Source: Isoetes taiwanensis (Eukaryota > Streptophyta > Lycopodiopsida > Isoetales > Isoetaceae). Taken from it: a stretch of 64,000 nt of DNA. Where the stretch lies: the NCBI GenBank assembly GCA_021234155.1, contig JAJEKV010000008.1:3572640-3636639 (forward strand), written 5' to 3'. Below, piece after piece: positions 23,625 to 35,504 of the stretch. Within the stretch, counting starts at the first letter, position 1. Each line of letters begins with the position of its first letter. A model generated the notes under the pieces. It was not told the origin of the DNA. It searched no databases and saw nothing but the letters and a program-made list of their open reading frames with translations. A program made the translations under genes and the position numbers.

Positions 23625-23689
23625 TGATTTTATCGTCCACTCGAGACCAACCGCCTATAACCTAAGGTACAAAGAGAGAGCAAAGAGCG

Positions 23690-23890
23690 TATTACTACTG
23701 TGATTGCAACCCTCACTCAAGGGTTTTCTGGGAAAACCTTAGTAGCAATAAGGATGCCGGCTATTACCTACGCTTATATATACATAATCAAGTACAACCT
23801 GAGGTTACTGCCTGACAGGGGCATAATGAGTCCATGTGATCCATTACCCCTCCCTAGGTAATGATCCCAACAGTTTCCACAGAGGTCAGT
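23690..23890. repeat. Dispersed repeat, copy B
   Basis: Diverged second copy of the segment at 20795-21020, same orientation, about 2.9 kb away. Shared landmarks are AAGGGTTTTCTGGGAAAA, AGCAATAA, TATATATACAT, CTGAGG and AATGATCCCAACAG. The pair could be LTRs of a small element or independent insertions of one family. Confidence 0.55.
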
Positions 23891-23999
23891 GGCTCAGTGA
23901 GCTCATGCAAGGCCTCATGGGGCATTAACTAACCGAGTTAATTATCCCGGATATGCTCGTATCGCCATGGAATAATTTAAGGGCTAAACTTAGTTATTT

Positions 24000-24552
24000 C
24001 ATTTTTAGCACATTTTCTAAAAAAATCAAGCAAAGTAAATGGAAAAATTGGAAAAAAATTATAATTTTAGCTTAACTTTTCGGTCGATCAACCCTAGAGC
24101 TCTTTAGCCAAACGCTAGAAAGTAAGAGAGTGAATTTTGTATTGTTTAGCTAAACCATAGAAACTTTTAGGAATGAATTTCGGCTAGTTTAGCTAATATC
24201 GCTTCTAGTTTATAAGAAATATATGATTAGTAGTTTAGTTTCTAGCATTATAAATTGATTTAAGTCATAGATTTTGCTAACTTAGCATTATTTTTTACAA
24301 TGTTTTCGTGAAAATGACTAAAATAAGTGAAACAATTGAAAAAAGTATAGTAATTTGGCTTAATATTTTGCGCCATTACACCATAGAAATTTTGGGATGA
24401 TGTTTTGCCATTTAGCTAAATGCTAGAAAGTATGAGAGAGTGAAAAAATATGTAGAGTTTAGCTAAACCATTGCAGTTTTGGGATTAATATCACGAGTTT
24501 AGCCAAAGTCATTCCTCGCTAATAAGAATGTGCTGATTATTAGTAATTTATT
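24000..24552. repeat. Two-copy tandem repeat, about 308-bp unit
   Basis: GCTAGAAAGTA at about 24113 and 24421, TTTAGCTAAACCAT at about 24158 and 24460, and a final TTAGTAGTTTA / TTAGTAATTTA pair show two diverged head-to-tail copies. AT-rich and non-coding. Confidence 0.75.
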
Positions 24553-25135
24553 CCCTCGTCAGACACGGACAAAAGTTCCTGAGTAATGGACTTTCATCCC
24601 TCAATGGCTCGCTGACGACTGACAGACTCGGGTTCACGCTGCTCCCCGAATCCATCTCCTCGCCTCTAATGCGAGGTGGTGTGCACCCGCGTTTAATGGA
24701 AGCAATCACCCCGCTTTTCATGGGTAGATGGGTGCCAGTAGCGGTGTGGGCCCCTCGTGAGTACGGATTAACCTCGGCCGCCGGTATTCTGCCACCTTGA
24801 CATGTGATGGCCTCCGTGATCCCAAAGCTTGGCCATGAAGCAAAGCATCCGCACCGCTTCAAGGCCAAGGCTCCTTCTGCAGGTAATCGGGTCCACATCC
24901 GTGTGCCCGACATTCCATAGCTGGTAGAACCACCGGGCTTGCTTGTCTTTCCAGCCAGGCTTTGAGTCACAAGGCCCATCGTTAACGGGCTAAAGCAAGG
25001 TTGGGCAGCCGATTCATCCATAGCCACCACCTTCCTCCGGAAGCGCAATACGTGACGCCCAAATGCGTTCTCCTGTGAAACGGAAGGAAGCCCTCGGCCT
25101 CCGAGCAAGATCCGATATGGGATCGCGGATTTCAC
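24548..25135 (-). CDS. Hypothetical open frame, 195 codons, in a GC-rich island
   Basis: This is one of the longest non-low-complexity frames in the window outside tracts of biased composition. The predicted product is basic and mixed, with many Ser, Gly, Pro, Arg and Cys, without transmembrane segments or repeats and without a family motif that I recognise. The surrounding block is clearly more GC-rich than the AT-rich DNA on either side. Possible explanations are an organellar DNA insertion, a fragment of a GC-rich transposon, or a real small gene. The nearest plus-strand sequence offers no competing long frame. I assign no function. Confidence 0.3.
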   Translation of the reverse strand: MKSAIPYRILLGGRGLPSVSQENAFGRHVLRFRRKVVAMDESAAQPCFSPLTMGLVTQSLAGKTSKPGGSTSYGMSGTRMWTRLPAEGALALKRCGCFASWPSFGITEAITCQGGRIPAAEVNPYSRGAHTATGTHLPMKSGVIASIKRGCTPPRIRGEEMDSGSSVNPSLSVVSEPLRDESPLLRNFCPCLTRE

Positions 25136-25660
25136 TCCTGCCCCGCCAAGAAGGCCTTCAGACCGCTTCTAGATCGCTCCAAGTGGTGAGGGATATCAAT
25201 CGCCCTCTACACTTCTCAGCCCCATAGAGAGGATCGGCTCAACCAAGGCCCCCAACAAGTGTGCCTCGTGACCCCATGCATACAAACACCAGGATCGTTT
25301 TGCATTGCAGGCTGTGGCTTCCAAACTCGCAGCGATCTCGTGAATCCTGATGGATGCATCCCAAAGGTGTGGTAGTAGAAACTCAATGCCCAAATATTTC
25401 TTATAAGATCAGCCACCCTCCCCACCACCGTAAGGAATGAGGGAAGGCGCGGTGCTCTGGATGATGGACCAAGAAGACTTTGTCTTGGCCAAGTTAACTC
25501 GCGTCGCTGAATTGGCGTAGTGTCCAAAGCATCCAGTGGCGCAGCATGTCCTCCGGGGTATATGCGCGGTGTCAACATCATCAAAGATATATGAGTCAAG
25601 GCTGGACATGCGGGCATAATAACAGTGGGTTTTCTTTTGTGTTTTTGCACGCTTCACTCA
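25136..25660 (-). other. Continuation of the GC-rich island with overlapping minus-strand frames
   Basis: Minus-strand frames of 144 codons (25216-25650), 82 codons (25409-25657) and 65 codons (25196-25393) overlap each other in different frames. They may be parts of one frame-shifted sequence that continued into 24548-25135. None has a recognised domain. Composition returns to AT-rich beyond about 25660. Confidence 0.3.
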
Positions 25661-25768
25661 AGGTTTTCCTATGATTTCGCGGATGCATTCAAATAGATAA
25701 AATTAACGCTATTAATTCCAGCTGCACCATTCTCTCGGGAGCCATTGATTTTAGCCTTTTTTTTTCCA

Positions 25769-25925
25769 ATGGTCAACAACCAATGGCTCACAACAAAAGC
25801 TCTGTGGTATTACAAATGGTCAACAAACTACCAACAAAAGCCCCTTTTCAGGCGTGTGGTGCATAATGGTCAACAAACCAATGGCCTTCACAAACAAAGC
25901 CCACTTCTTGTGTGTGGTATAATGG
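25769..25925 (+). repeat. Minisatellite, three copies of a 47-50 bp unit
   Basis: ATGGTCAACAA starts at 25769, 25816 and 25866. Each is followed by an ACAAAAGC or ACAAAGCCC word and then TGTGGT. Copies differ slightly in length. Confidence 0.85.
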
Positions 25926-25929
25926 GCAA

Positions 25930-26690
25930 TATGAAGGGCCTAAGGGCGATGTAGTGCAAGCAAATACATTTCTTATTATAACTTTCATCCAGAGTTCCGC
26001 TGCTTTGAGATGATTTTTATTATGTTGGAAAGCTCTCTCCGGTGATCTTTTGATAGTGTATGATATGGATATGTTTGGTTGCTATATATATGCTAAAACA
26101 GCAATTTTTCGGGCTCTGGGTTTGCAGGTTTTCACATCCTACCAAATTCTCGACAATACGTGATTGCTTATTGATATTGTTTTATGGCTCATTCCGGTCG
26201 AAGGTGCAAAAAATTATCATGCATTTTTAGATTTTGGAGGCGCTTATTAAGCAAATTTTGCTAGCTTCGATCCCAGCAATAAGCGTAGTGTTTCCCACTT
26301 GTGGTTTTCCTCACCACAAGAATCCATGGAGGCTAAAGGTTGCTGTTAAATTCCAAATTTGAAAAATGTTTAGGTATGTAAGGTGTTGCAAACTTTAAGG
26401 ACTTCGTAATAATGGGATCAATCCGCCATCTTTATGGTAACTTTTACTTATGTTCTACTTGTTTTATTGTGATGAAATTCAAGTTTATGAAAGCCTTCAA
26501 ATGAATTCTAGTTTTTGCCTCTGATTTGAATTCTTAATTTTGTCACACCGTTGACGCCCCATAAGGCCAAAATTTGTAATTATTAAAGTTAACATTCAAC
26601 AGTCTTCCACGATATATCAATTAACATTATAATTAATCCATCGACATTATCCACCGGAGCATAACTATTGACATTATTTCATTAATTATT
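25930..26690. other. Unrecognised AT-rich intergenic DNA
   Basis: No gene or element boundary is seen. Composition is uniform and AT-rich, with long T and A runs. Confidence 0.45.
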
Positions 26691-26707
26691 GTCCACACAT
26701 TTACCAG

Positions 26708-27017
26708 GGTCCTCTTTAAACCCCTTTGGCTTGGGTGCATATTCACACCTAAGACGATCAGGAGCCCCCATAATTGTATTTTGCACGACAAAATCAACAC
26801 CATATATAAGATGCCAAATCTTGGTACATTTTGCTAATCTTCGTTGGCACAAGATAGCAAATTTCAGGATCAAGATACCTCCCCACAAACGCAGGAACTT
26901 TAATGCATCGTAGATTAAGGAATAAGGTGAATATGCCTATCCAACAGCTCAAGCAGCACCGTGAGTCACCCCCGTGAATATGCACCCAAACCAAACGGGG
27001 TTTAAGGGGGATTTTAA
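26708..27017. mobile_element. MITE-like element with terminal inverted repeats
   Basis: The left end reads TTTAAACCCC, then TTTGGCTTGGGTGCATATTC (about 26716-26746). The right end, read on the minus strand, is CTTAAACCCCGTTTGGTTTG, then GGTGCATATTCAC (about 27008-26972). The inverted repeats are about 35 bp and 85-90% alike by eye, and enclose roughly 230 bp with no coding capacity. Size and structure fit a Tourist/Stowaway-class MITE; the GTTTGG...GGTGCATATT wording is common in plant PIF/Harbinger-related MITEs. The target duplication could not be fixed. Confidence 0.6.
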
Positions 27018-27019
27018 TT

Positions 27020-30000
27020 TAAATGTGTTGGACCCAATGGTTATATTAATTAATTAATGCCAATGGTAGTTATGCTTTGGTTGTTAATGTCAATGGTTGT
27101 TATGTGTTGGTTGTTATGTGTTGGAGGATTTAATTTTTATATGTTGGATGTTAATGGTTTGTGTTGTAAAAATTTTTTTATATGTGTGAGCATAAATAAT
27201 GACAAGATAAAACATATACATAAATCCATGAGACCATTCTTCATCAAAACATACTTCTTGCAAAAAAGGTTATACAAGTTCATCACAAGAATATGAATGT
27301 TAAATCTGAACAATTTGTGAAAGTAAACACTTCCTTACGATGAAGGAACAAAGCACTTTGTTTCCATAGCTACATCTAGCAACATTCTACAAGAAGGATA
27401 ACATCTTCATGTTCAGCATCAATCCAATGATAGTGGGAGCATCAATCCAATGATAGTGGTCTGGCGATGTGAATGGCCAGGTCCTCAACAAGATCTCAAC
27501 TGTCGTCCATCATTTCCAACAAATACTTCCTCACAATAGATGCATCTAAACCAATATGAGAATGAATAAAATACAAATGAGCTCATGATATATAAAGTGG
27601 CCATTTTTTAACAGCAACAAGCTGCATCGTGGTAGAGGAACAAAGTTTATACCGACAAAGGTGATTATAGAGTGTGCAATTAAAGCGGGAAATTTTATAA
27701 ATAGCATGGTTGTATGTTTCTATTGTAGGCTATATAACACTAATGAAGCATACTAAATCACTTAAAGCCTAGTGAAGGGAATAGAAAAGCTTGAATATTT
27801 TGGGCTCCTAAAGCATATCAATTTTGCATTCTTCTGCCTCCCTTCAGGCTTATCTTCTGTCTATTACAAAGTATCTTCTGTCTGCAACTAAAACTTGTAA
27901 TTCAAGAAAAGTATAAAACAAGTTAGAGAGTTGGGGCTCCAAATTTTAAGAAGCTCTGCCATTATGTTATTCAGAGCTTTAATGTGTCTAGAAGATGAAG
28001 AACAAGGTGCCACCATAGCTAGCTCCATTGCCTGACTTGTTCGCTTATAAACCTCAAATGAGAATATAGTGAAACTTCAAAGGGTATTTTTTATTTTCAG
28101 CACATTATAGAAAACTAGAAGAGTTTTTCGCAGCAAAAAGCTAGATTACTAAGTCAGGTAAATATTGATTATGTCATTGGAAGAAATTGCTACAATGTTA
28201 TTTATTCAGGATTCTTTTTCATTTTAAAACATTGATAACAACACCGCACAAAGCTCAAGATGCCTGTAGATTAAGTGTTTGTGTAAGCTATAGCATTCAT
28301 CTCCAATTTTTTGATACAAAACAAAACCTACTACAGATTTACCTTGAGATTTTCACAAAGTGAAACAATCTATGTGAAAATTTGACACTTGAAAAAAAGA
28401 AAACAAGGTGTCGCATTTAGGGTTACCCGTGGTCGAGGTTGCGTGGCTTAAATCATACTTCAAAGTTATGTTTATAATCAATCAAAATTGCTATTTTATG
28501 AACATTGTCATTTCGTGAAGATGATGGTACCCATTTCACCAACTCCTCCTTACTATTCTCTTGGGACGAGATCAGAATCGGGATACGGGATACTGGGGTT
28601 TGAGTGGTAAACGATGGTCCGGTGGTGCCTGGTGATAAGTTATGACGCATGCATAAGGAGAAGTTTAATAGAGAGAGAATGGAAATATGATGTTTTTGTG
28701 AAGTGACTTAAACTATAGTCAAAAGTCATGTTTGACAACGTATCGCTACTTTGACAATAGATAAATTTGATACCATGAGTTATTATTGAGTATGGAGTAT
28801 TTGATACTTCTGATAACATACGGCTAAATGTACAAATCTAAATAGCAAGAGGAGGAGGGTAAAGAACTGAACCCGTGGAATTGTTTTGTATATCAATTTT
28901 GTTGAGGGGTACAAAGGAAGAACTCGGGAGTATTTTAAAATGAAGAAGGTTGCTAAGAATTTAATAGCATGAAATACATGGAAGCAGTAAGCCAAGGAGC
29001 TGAAATGCTAAGGTACGCCCTTGCCGGACAAATAGTTATGGGTCGTGGTTGTGAGCTTGGGTCCCTAATTTAATGCAATGATTTGTCCGGGTGGATTGAG
29101 CTTCGAAATACGCATTTACTCCCCATTCTTTAGTATGCTTTGCCGATTGAGATCTATCTTCATTGTAGCTAATGCGCCTCCCATCGGGTAAATCGAGAAA
29201 TTTGTCAAGTAAATGTAATATGGCGCATATCGTGAGTTAATCAATCACTCTTCATAGTCCGAAGTACCCAAAGGGCTTCATTGACAAAACCCACTTGACG
29301 AATGCAAGTAGTATACCCACCATATATGCCGGCCCCATTTGGGAATAAGACCACATAGATATATGTCTTCAAAGCACCGCATCGCCATTCCAAATTGTAA
29401 TTCATATCCAGCTAACCATTGAATTCCATGACACCAGATTTCGCTATGCATCTCAACAAAGACTTTACGCCTCTAATGCACCAAATTGGTATACATATAT
29501 CAATAAGTGGTATCTTTAATGTGAGCACGTCAAAGTCCAATTTCTAATGATGGTCTTGTGGATGCCCCCTGCCTAGGTCTATTGTCGCTACATTGTCACA
29601 GGCTTTAAAATGCTTGAGAATGTGTATTCATTTGATCCGCCTTCCTTTGCATGCTTTCAAAGCAACTGCTAAGAAGGCCTTCGGCTATTTTGAGCATATC
29701 CAAAGAATTATTTCCGTCAATAAGGTTTCTATTTGGCAATGTTTGAAAGCTTGGTACAGCCCGTGTTCTTAAGATTTGAGACAAACGGTCAGATTCCCCA
29801 CAAGATATCATATTACAGCCCACCTCAATGATACCTTCATGAAAAGCAAAGAGCACTTCATGCTACCAATGCTCCCATTACGCTTTCGTGACACTTATAG
29901 GTGTTACTTGTCGCTTCTTACACATCATATTTTTATGCACTAAGCAAAATGGTCTTGTTCACAAGGAATATAGCCCTAATCATTATGCTCCATGACACGA

Positions 30001-31029
30001 CATTAATGCATTTTTTAATCTCGCAAAGACTCCATCATGCCTCCGCAAGTGCTCAACCGAGGTCAACAAGTGTAATTTCCAATGTTGGTGCCTGACCGGT
30101 GCCTACCTAACCTCGTTTCATAAATGCATTTACCCTTCTCGTGAATCCACTTTCGTTACATACTTTCAAGGTCATAATGAATGTAACATTATTAGCCTTC
30201 TTTTCCTTCTTTATGCATCCCCTCAAGACATTCCGGAAGGCTAATTTATCCTCAAGATTTTCAACATGGTCCCTATTACCATTATTCCCTAAGACACTAC
30301 ATCCTTTTTATTTTGCAAATTATTAAAGACCCCATTGTCTTTGCTAACAATTCTATTCAAAGATATACATCAATAAGTGTATTTTCCTATATTGACTCTC
30401 GTGGTATAGGGAAATGTCATCTCCATTCGTAACGCTTCATGGATCCATTGTCGATATGTAAAAACAATCCTATGCAAGGTGGCCTTGATCATGCCGAAAA
30501 TCCCCGCGAATTATCAATTATTGGGTGTATTCCATGATGTGTAAACAACTTAGTGCAAGGTGGTCTTGATCATGCCGAAAGCAAATCCTCGCGAATTATT
30601 GCATTCCATGATATCACATTGGGGCTTTAGAAATGTTGATCACTCTCTCCTCGGCTTTTCTCTGAAGTTCCTACATTGGCATACATATTAACTACCAAAG
30701 AATTCTCCACAACAAGGTCGATTGAGATAAGTGCCAAATATTTGCCCATGAACGACATGCTAGGCAAGTCAAGCAAGCTCTAAGAGAGCCAAAACGGAAT
30801 TTGTCTCAGAAACCGCACTCGCATTTCATGATACAACCAGAAAAATAACTCTCACCACTTTGGGCTTGGCATGAGCATAAATAATTGTACCCATGAATAA
30901 TGATCCGATTTGCGTTTAATGTAATATTCGCTACTAATCCATTAAAAAGATCTAATGAGATGGTTGCCAAGAAGGCGTAATCAATGGCTTTGAATCATCA
31001 AAGAGTGAAGGAGCTTTACCCGATCCCGC
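27020..31029. other. AT-rich intergenic DNA with small duplications, no gene seen
   Basis: No reading frame above 83 codons and no family motif. Small features are a 23-24 bp duplication of AGCATCAATCCAATGATAGT (27416-27462) and an 84-bp two-copy tandem repeat at 30455-30601. From about 29.1 to 31.0 kb the sequence is less AT-rich and looks like decayed repeat, but I could not assign it. Confidence 0.45.
30455..30601 (+). repeat. 84-bp tandem duplication
   Basis: TGCAAGGTGG-CTTGATCATG with GCCGAAA and CGCGAATTAT occurs at 30473-30511 and again about 84 bp later, with flanking similarity on both sides. Confidence 0.8.
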
Positions 31030-31265
31030 TGGAATATTCTCTATCAATTCCGAGAATATCTCGGCAGTTCTATGCCGTGAATCTATTTATAGATTCATCA
31101 AGAAAATTCCACTAGATTCCTATTCGTTTCTAATTAGTTATTAGATTCCTTCAAGAGACTATATAAACAGTCTCGATCACGTAAAGTCGCTTTCCGCTCC
31201 ATCATCGCTGATCAGTTTCTTGCTTGTGTTCTATTGAGCTTTGCTTGTTGTGCCTCGATATCTCA
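31030..31265 (+). repeat. 5' LTR of the plus-strand copia element
   Basis: It starts TGGAATATTCTC and ends near CTCGATATCTCA. It shares CTATTTATAGATTCA, GATTCCTTCAAGAGACTATA and TCATCGCTGATC with the 3' LTR. A TATA-like CTATATAAAC at about 31160 probably marks the element promoter. Confidence 0.85.
31160..31169 (+). promoter_or_regulatory. Putative TATA box of the copia LTR
   Basis: CTATATAAAC lies in the 5' LTR and is conserved in the 3' LTR at about 35387 (CTATATAAAA). Its place in the second half of the LTR is usual for the U3/R boundary. Confidence 0.55.
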
Positions 31266-34000
31266 TTAGGTTATGGGCCCACACACGCCTTGATCCCGTA
31301 AGCTCTGCTTACGCCCGATTTCTGGAGATTGTCTCCTATTTGTTGTTCCTCCTGTTCAAAAGGGTTTTCCTTCCTTTTTCTGCTCGTCCGGCCTCGAGTA
31401 TGACTCGCGCATTTTCACATCGGCCGATTACGATGTTGCCATCGCTTTCATCGCCGAAACTTCCAGATGGAAGTGGCGAACCAAATGATTCTAGAAGACA
31501 AGCAACTGGGATGTTGGTTGACCCAACCAGCTCGCCACGGGCCAATCCCGATGCATATTATTGTTATTGATGCTCTAAATGTCGATCTTTCTCCAGGAAG
31601 GATCGAAAAGCTGCTGATATTTCTTCAAGTCTTGAGGGATACACCGCACGCTTTGGTTATGGGAGTGAATTTCGCTAAAGAAATAATCCTTATACGTCGA
31701 AAGATATGATTGATGATTTGTAAAGCATCGGGCACACCATCGAGGATGAAAAGGTTTCAGATGTCGTCATCAGCTCTTCTCCTAAATCTTTGAGGGGCTT
31801 ATCATCAATCTTGAGGGAAGATTAGATGACTATACCTTTGATTGCGATTGATCGTAGCAATGAAAGCCTTAGACAAAGGCAGCCCTCTCACACTTCATCC
31901 ATTCTCTACCGATGGTTGATTTCCAAATGGTCGGCAAGGAGCCGCACATCTTTCTCGCATCTTCCGGTGCACCCTCGAGGCCACTTCTGCTGGATAGAAG
32001 CAAAGTGACATGCCATGATGTCAAAAGGTGGATACTTAGCCAAAGAATGTCGCCCCTCGCACCAAAGATCATCCAGACCGAAAAGCCTCTATCCCTCCCT
32101 CCAATAACAAAACAATATGGTTCAAGTGAGGAATATTTATGTACCGCGGTTAATCGGATTTCTATACCGCTCCGCATCCTACCGTATCTAGACTCGTGCA
32201 AATCCAAATACATGACACCCAATGTGAGCCCCTGCTTTTATCTCCTATGATCCATATTCTCACAAGTCTCAGACAAGATAGTGACAATCACTATCATCAA
32301 TATGTCTCCATCAGATTCATTCCCCGCACTGATACTAAGATTGTACGAATGTCCTTCATGTACCAAAGCTTGCATAAGAATCTTCTCTCGCTAGCAAGAT
32401 AACCGATGTCGGTCTTATATGGCCTTTTCTACCATGTCATATTACAAATGCTAATCATGATATTCCGCTTCATGTGGAGTTCAAAATGGTAATTCTTACC
32501 GTGATTATGATGGCTCTCCAATATTGAGCGCATAAATCTTGCTATATCCGCTTCCTACAAAACATTCTCTTTGCATTATCGATTGGGACACATTGTCTCC
32601 AGCCTCGACAGACCGTTATTTCCAAGAAACGCCTCACGCCCATCCACTCATTTTAATCGTACCATGCAATGCTTGCCTTCCGGTCCAAAACAACTCAGAC
32701 TCCTTTGTCGCTTCCGAGTCCCGTGCCACTAAAACTTGCTCTCTTCACCTTTGATCTTTGTGGGTCTGATTCAAATTCTCAGCTTCTCTCTCAACAAAGC
32801 ACAAGACATATTTGTAATTTTGATGACCATTCACGCAAGCCGCTTAATTTTCTTCTTCTTCGGCCAAACATGAAGCCTTTGATAAATTTGTGATTTTTCA
32901 AACGAAGGAACGAATACTGTGCAAAGAAGATTATCACTATCCAGACTGATGGGGAGGGGAATTTGTTCCTAACCGGGATTCAATGTTTTTGTTCCAATCG
33001 TATATCTACAAAGACGACAATTTCACCATATATTCTCCTCGAAAGCAAAACGTATGTAGAGCGTTAAAGAGTCAATAGGACTCGTCGAGATGGCTCGAAC
33101 TTTACTTGGCGTACCATGGCAAGAGACTCTACCAAGTTCGGGCTTATATTATTCATTAATCGCGAACATACCTCATTAATGAAACTCACATGCTGCTCTA
33201 ATGGACAGCTGCCCGAGGAGGTATGGTCCGACATTCGGCTTTGAAGCATCCGAGAATCTTTTAATGTGAAAGCCTCTTGCATCTCCCCGCCATCCCAAAT
33301 TATTCCCAAAGCAAAAGAATGCATGATGATTGGTTATTGCACCACAAGGAAAGCTCTACAGTGATTGTTTGATCTTCAAACTCGTATCTTTCATCTCACC
33401 GCCATGTTCCTGCTCAATGAGTTTGAAGCATGCCATCCTCAAGCAGCAATTCCCTGTAAGAACCATCCTTATTATTCGAAGACCCTTTGTTTCCAACTAT
33501 CCGATACCTTTGACTTAATTTAAACTCCATCTGATTTACCCATCAGCCCATCAACAAATCTCTTTTGCCAACTTCTCAAACTCCCACTAAACTCCTCCAA
33601 ACCATAATTCCAACACTTCCACCTCTCTTCTTCTGCCTCTACTGCATGTATCCGGCTGGCCCACCGCTTGGAGTCGCGGATTATTCATTCTTCAAGGTTG
33701 AAATTCCTAAGTTATCTTCCTCAGCCCCATCAATGCAGCCCATTCATAGTTCAAAAGAATCATTGGCTCGGGCCAAGCAGGAACATGAATACAATTCAAT
33801 TCTTCAAGCACATAATACCGACACTTGTTCCTAGACTCAAATACATCCGTGGTCAGCTCCAAATGGGTTTATGTTAAAGTATAACGTTGATGGATCAATT
33901 GATCGCCATAAAGCCGATTTGTGGCTAGAGGCTTCACCCAAGTCCCGGAGTAGATTTTGATGATTCTTACCGCGTTCGTGATGACTTCCATCCGCGACTG
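31266..34000 (+). pseudogene. Copia gag, protease and integrase region, decayed
   Basis: Between the LTR and reverse transcriptase about 2.7 kb should hold gag, protease and integrase. I see only weak traces, including an APQGKLYSDCLIF-type stretch near 33338-33375 that resembles the segment after the copia integrase core. Open frames are all under 120 codons and overlap on both strands. I cannot place domain limits. Confidence 0.4.
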
Positions 34001-34019
34001 CTCTTGCCTATGCCACCCT

Positions 34020-34400
34020 CAATCACTTCTATATACATCAAATGGATGTCACAAATGCATTTACATGGAAACTCTACAGAAGTTGTTTTATCTTTGGAGC
34101 AACCTCAAGGATTTATTCAAGGTTCCCAAGACACTGCTTACGACTTCAAAAGGCATCAGATGGTCTTCAATAAGCTCCTAGAGCATGGTATGAAAAGCTT
34201 CATCTCACCTCTTCATTCTTCTTGGCTTCTCTCGCTAGCAATAGCTCACTCCAAAGGTCTATATCCGTAGCATTCCACCGCTCACTCTGTTCGCTACGCG
34301 GGATGATCTTCTACTTATTGCCGCAGAAAATGAGTCTCGACTCCGAACACACTCAAGACTCAAACCTAATTTCGTGATGAAGGATCTTGGACATACATCA
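34020..34400 (+). pseudogene. Copia reverse transcriptase remnant
   Basis: MDVTNAF (34042-34062) and LEQPQGFIQG (34094-34122) are two halves of the copia block that usually reads MDV-NAFLHG...V-M-QP-GF. DDLLLIA (34302-34322) matches the catalytic YVDD-LL block, with the tyrosine-valine pair altered to threonine-arginine in the readable frame. The blocks lie in different frames, so the enzyme is inactive as read. Confidence 0.85.
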
Positions 34401-34789
34401 TTTTCTGGCTTAGAAGTTGCCTATGATCGATCATCAGCAGGAAACTTCATGCACTTGACGAAGCCAATATCTTTCCAAGCTCATTTATAATTGGATATGG
34501 CCTCATGCAATTGCTTTTACCTCTTGAACCCGTAGTAATTTCTTCCAATGACCTCGATCATTCTTGTCTCCGCAACCCATTGGGTTTATCACATGTGAAC
34601 CTTGTTGGAACCATTAACTTTTGGTGTACTACCTCAACCCGAATCTGACTTCTCATTTGCTATGTAAGCTTCACCGGGCTTTGCATTCTTCCTAAACAGC
34701 ATCATTGCATTTCTCTTAAAAAGATGTCTTCGTTTACATCTCTCGAACTTCAACCATGGTATCTTTCTATAACGCTTCCGGACCTCCAA

Positions 34790-35190
34790 GATCATTGGTT
34801 ACCGGGGATGCGGGATTGGGCTGGAAATCACCATGACCGTAAGTCTACCTCGATACATCTTTCTTTTCCGCGTGGAGCGGTCATTGAGCAGTTTAAAATG
34901 TGAATGTGTTGCCTGCCTACAAACTGCTTTATCATAAGTGTCTTTAGCTCATGCCGGTAATGAAGTACCACAGTAATGTGATAGGTATCATTGATCATCA
35001 TCCGTGTATCGCAATGCAAGACCGATAATCAAGGAGCCATAGCTATTTCTCATAACCCATGCATCAACGCGATGAACATGTTGACATCAACATCACATGG
35101 TGCGGATTCATAAGTTTAAGATTCTGATCTAGTTTATCACCATAACATGGGCCGGCAGATATGATGACCAAGGCCTTGCTCTCGACTCCA
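34790..35190 (+). pseudogene. Copia RNase H and pol C-terminus remnant
   Basis: DADWAG-like residues followed by HHDRKST (34807-34850) match the copia RNase H block DADWAG...RRSTSGY. ADMMTKALL (35154-35180) matches the conserved ADI-TKAL end of copia pol. The spacing of about 340 bp is slightly short, consistent with deletions. Confidence 0.8.
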
Positions 35191-35256
35191 AGTTGACCAA
35201 GTTTATTTCAAATTGGTCTCAGATCAATAAATGATATTCTCTTCTTTGGAGGGGTA

Positions 35257-35501
35257 TGAATATTCTCTATCAATTCGAGAATATCTCATATGTTCTATGC
35301 CGTGAATCTATTTATAGATTCACTAAGAAATCTAATTAGATTCTATCTGCTCTCTCTAATTAGTTATTGTAGATTCCTTCAAGAGACTATATAAAACAAG
35401 TCTCTGATCAATGCAAAGTCGCTTTCGTTCATCATCGCTGATCGCTCCTTGCTTGTGTTCTTTCATTGAGTCATTTCTTTTGTTGTGCTCGATATCCTTC
35501 A
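35257..35501 (+). repeat. 3' LTR of the plus-strand copia element
   Basis: It begins TGAATATTCTC immediately after the polypurine tract and ends near GATATCCTTCA. It matches 31030-31265 with several short insertions and deletions. Confidence 0.88.
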
Positions 35502-35504
35502 TTA

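Larger units (their letters stand above)
31030..35501 (+). mobile_element. Ty1/copia LTR retrotransposon, plus strand, decayed
   Basis: Two LTRs of about 240 bp (31030-31265 and 35257-35501) flank about 4.0 kb. A polypurine tract (GGAGGGGTA, 35247-35256) directly precedes the right LTR. The interior shows copia reverse transcriptase, RNase H and the terminal ADMMTKALL block in that order. Total length near 4.5 kb is usual for a small copia element. All frames are broken. No target-site duplication is apparent. Confidence 0.9.
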
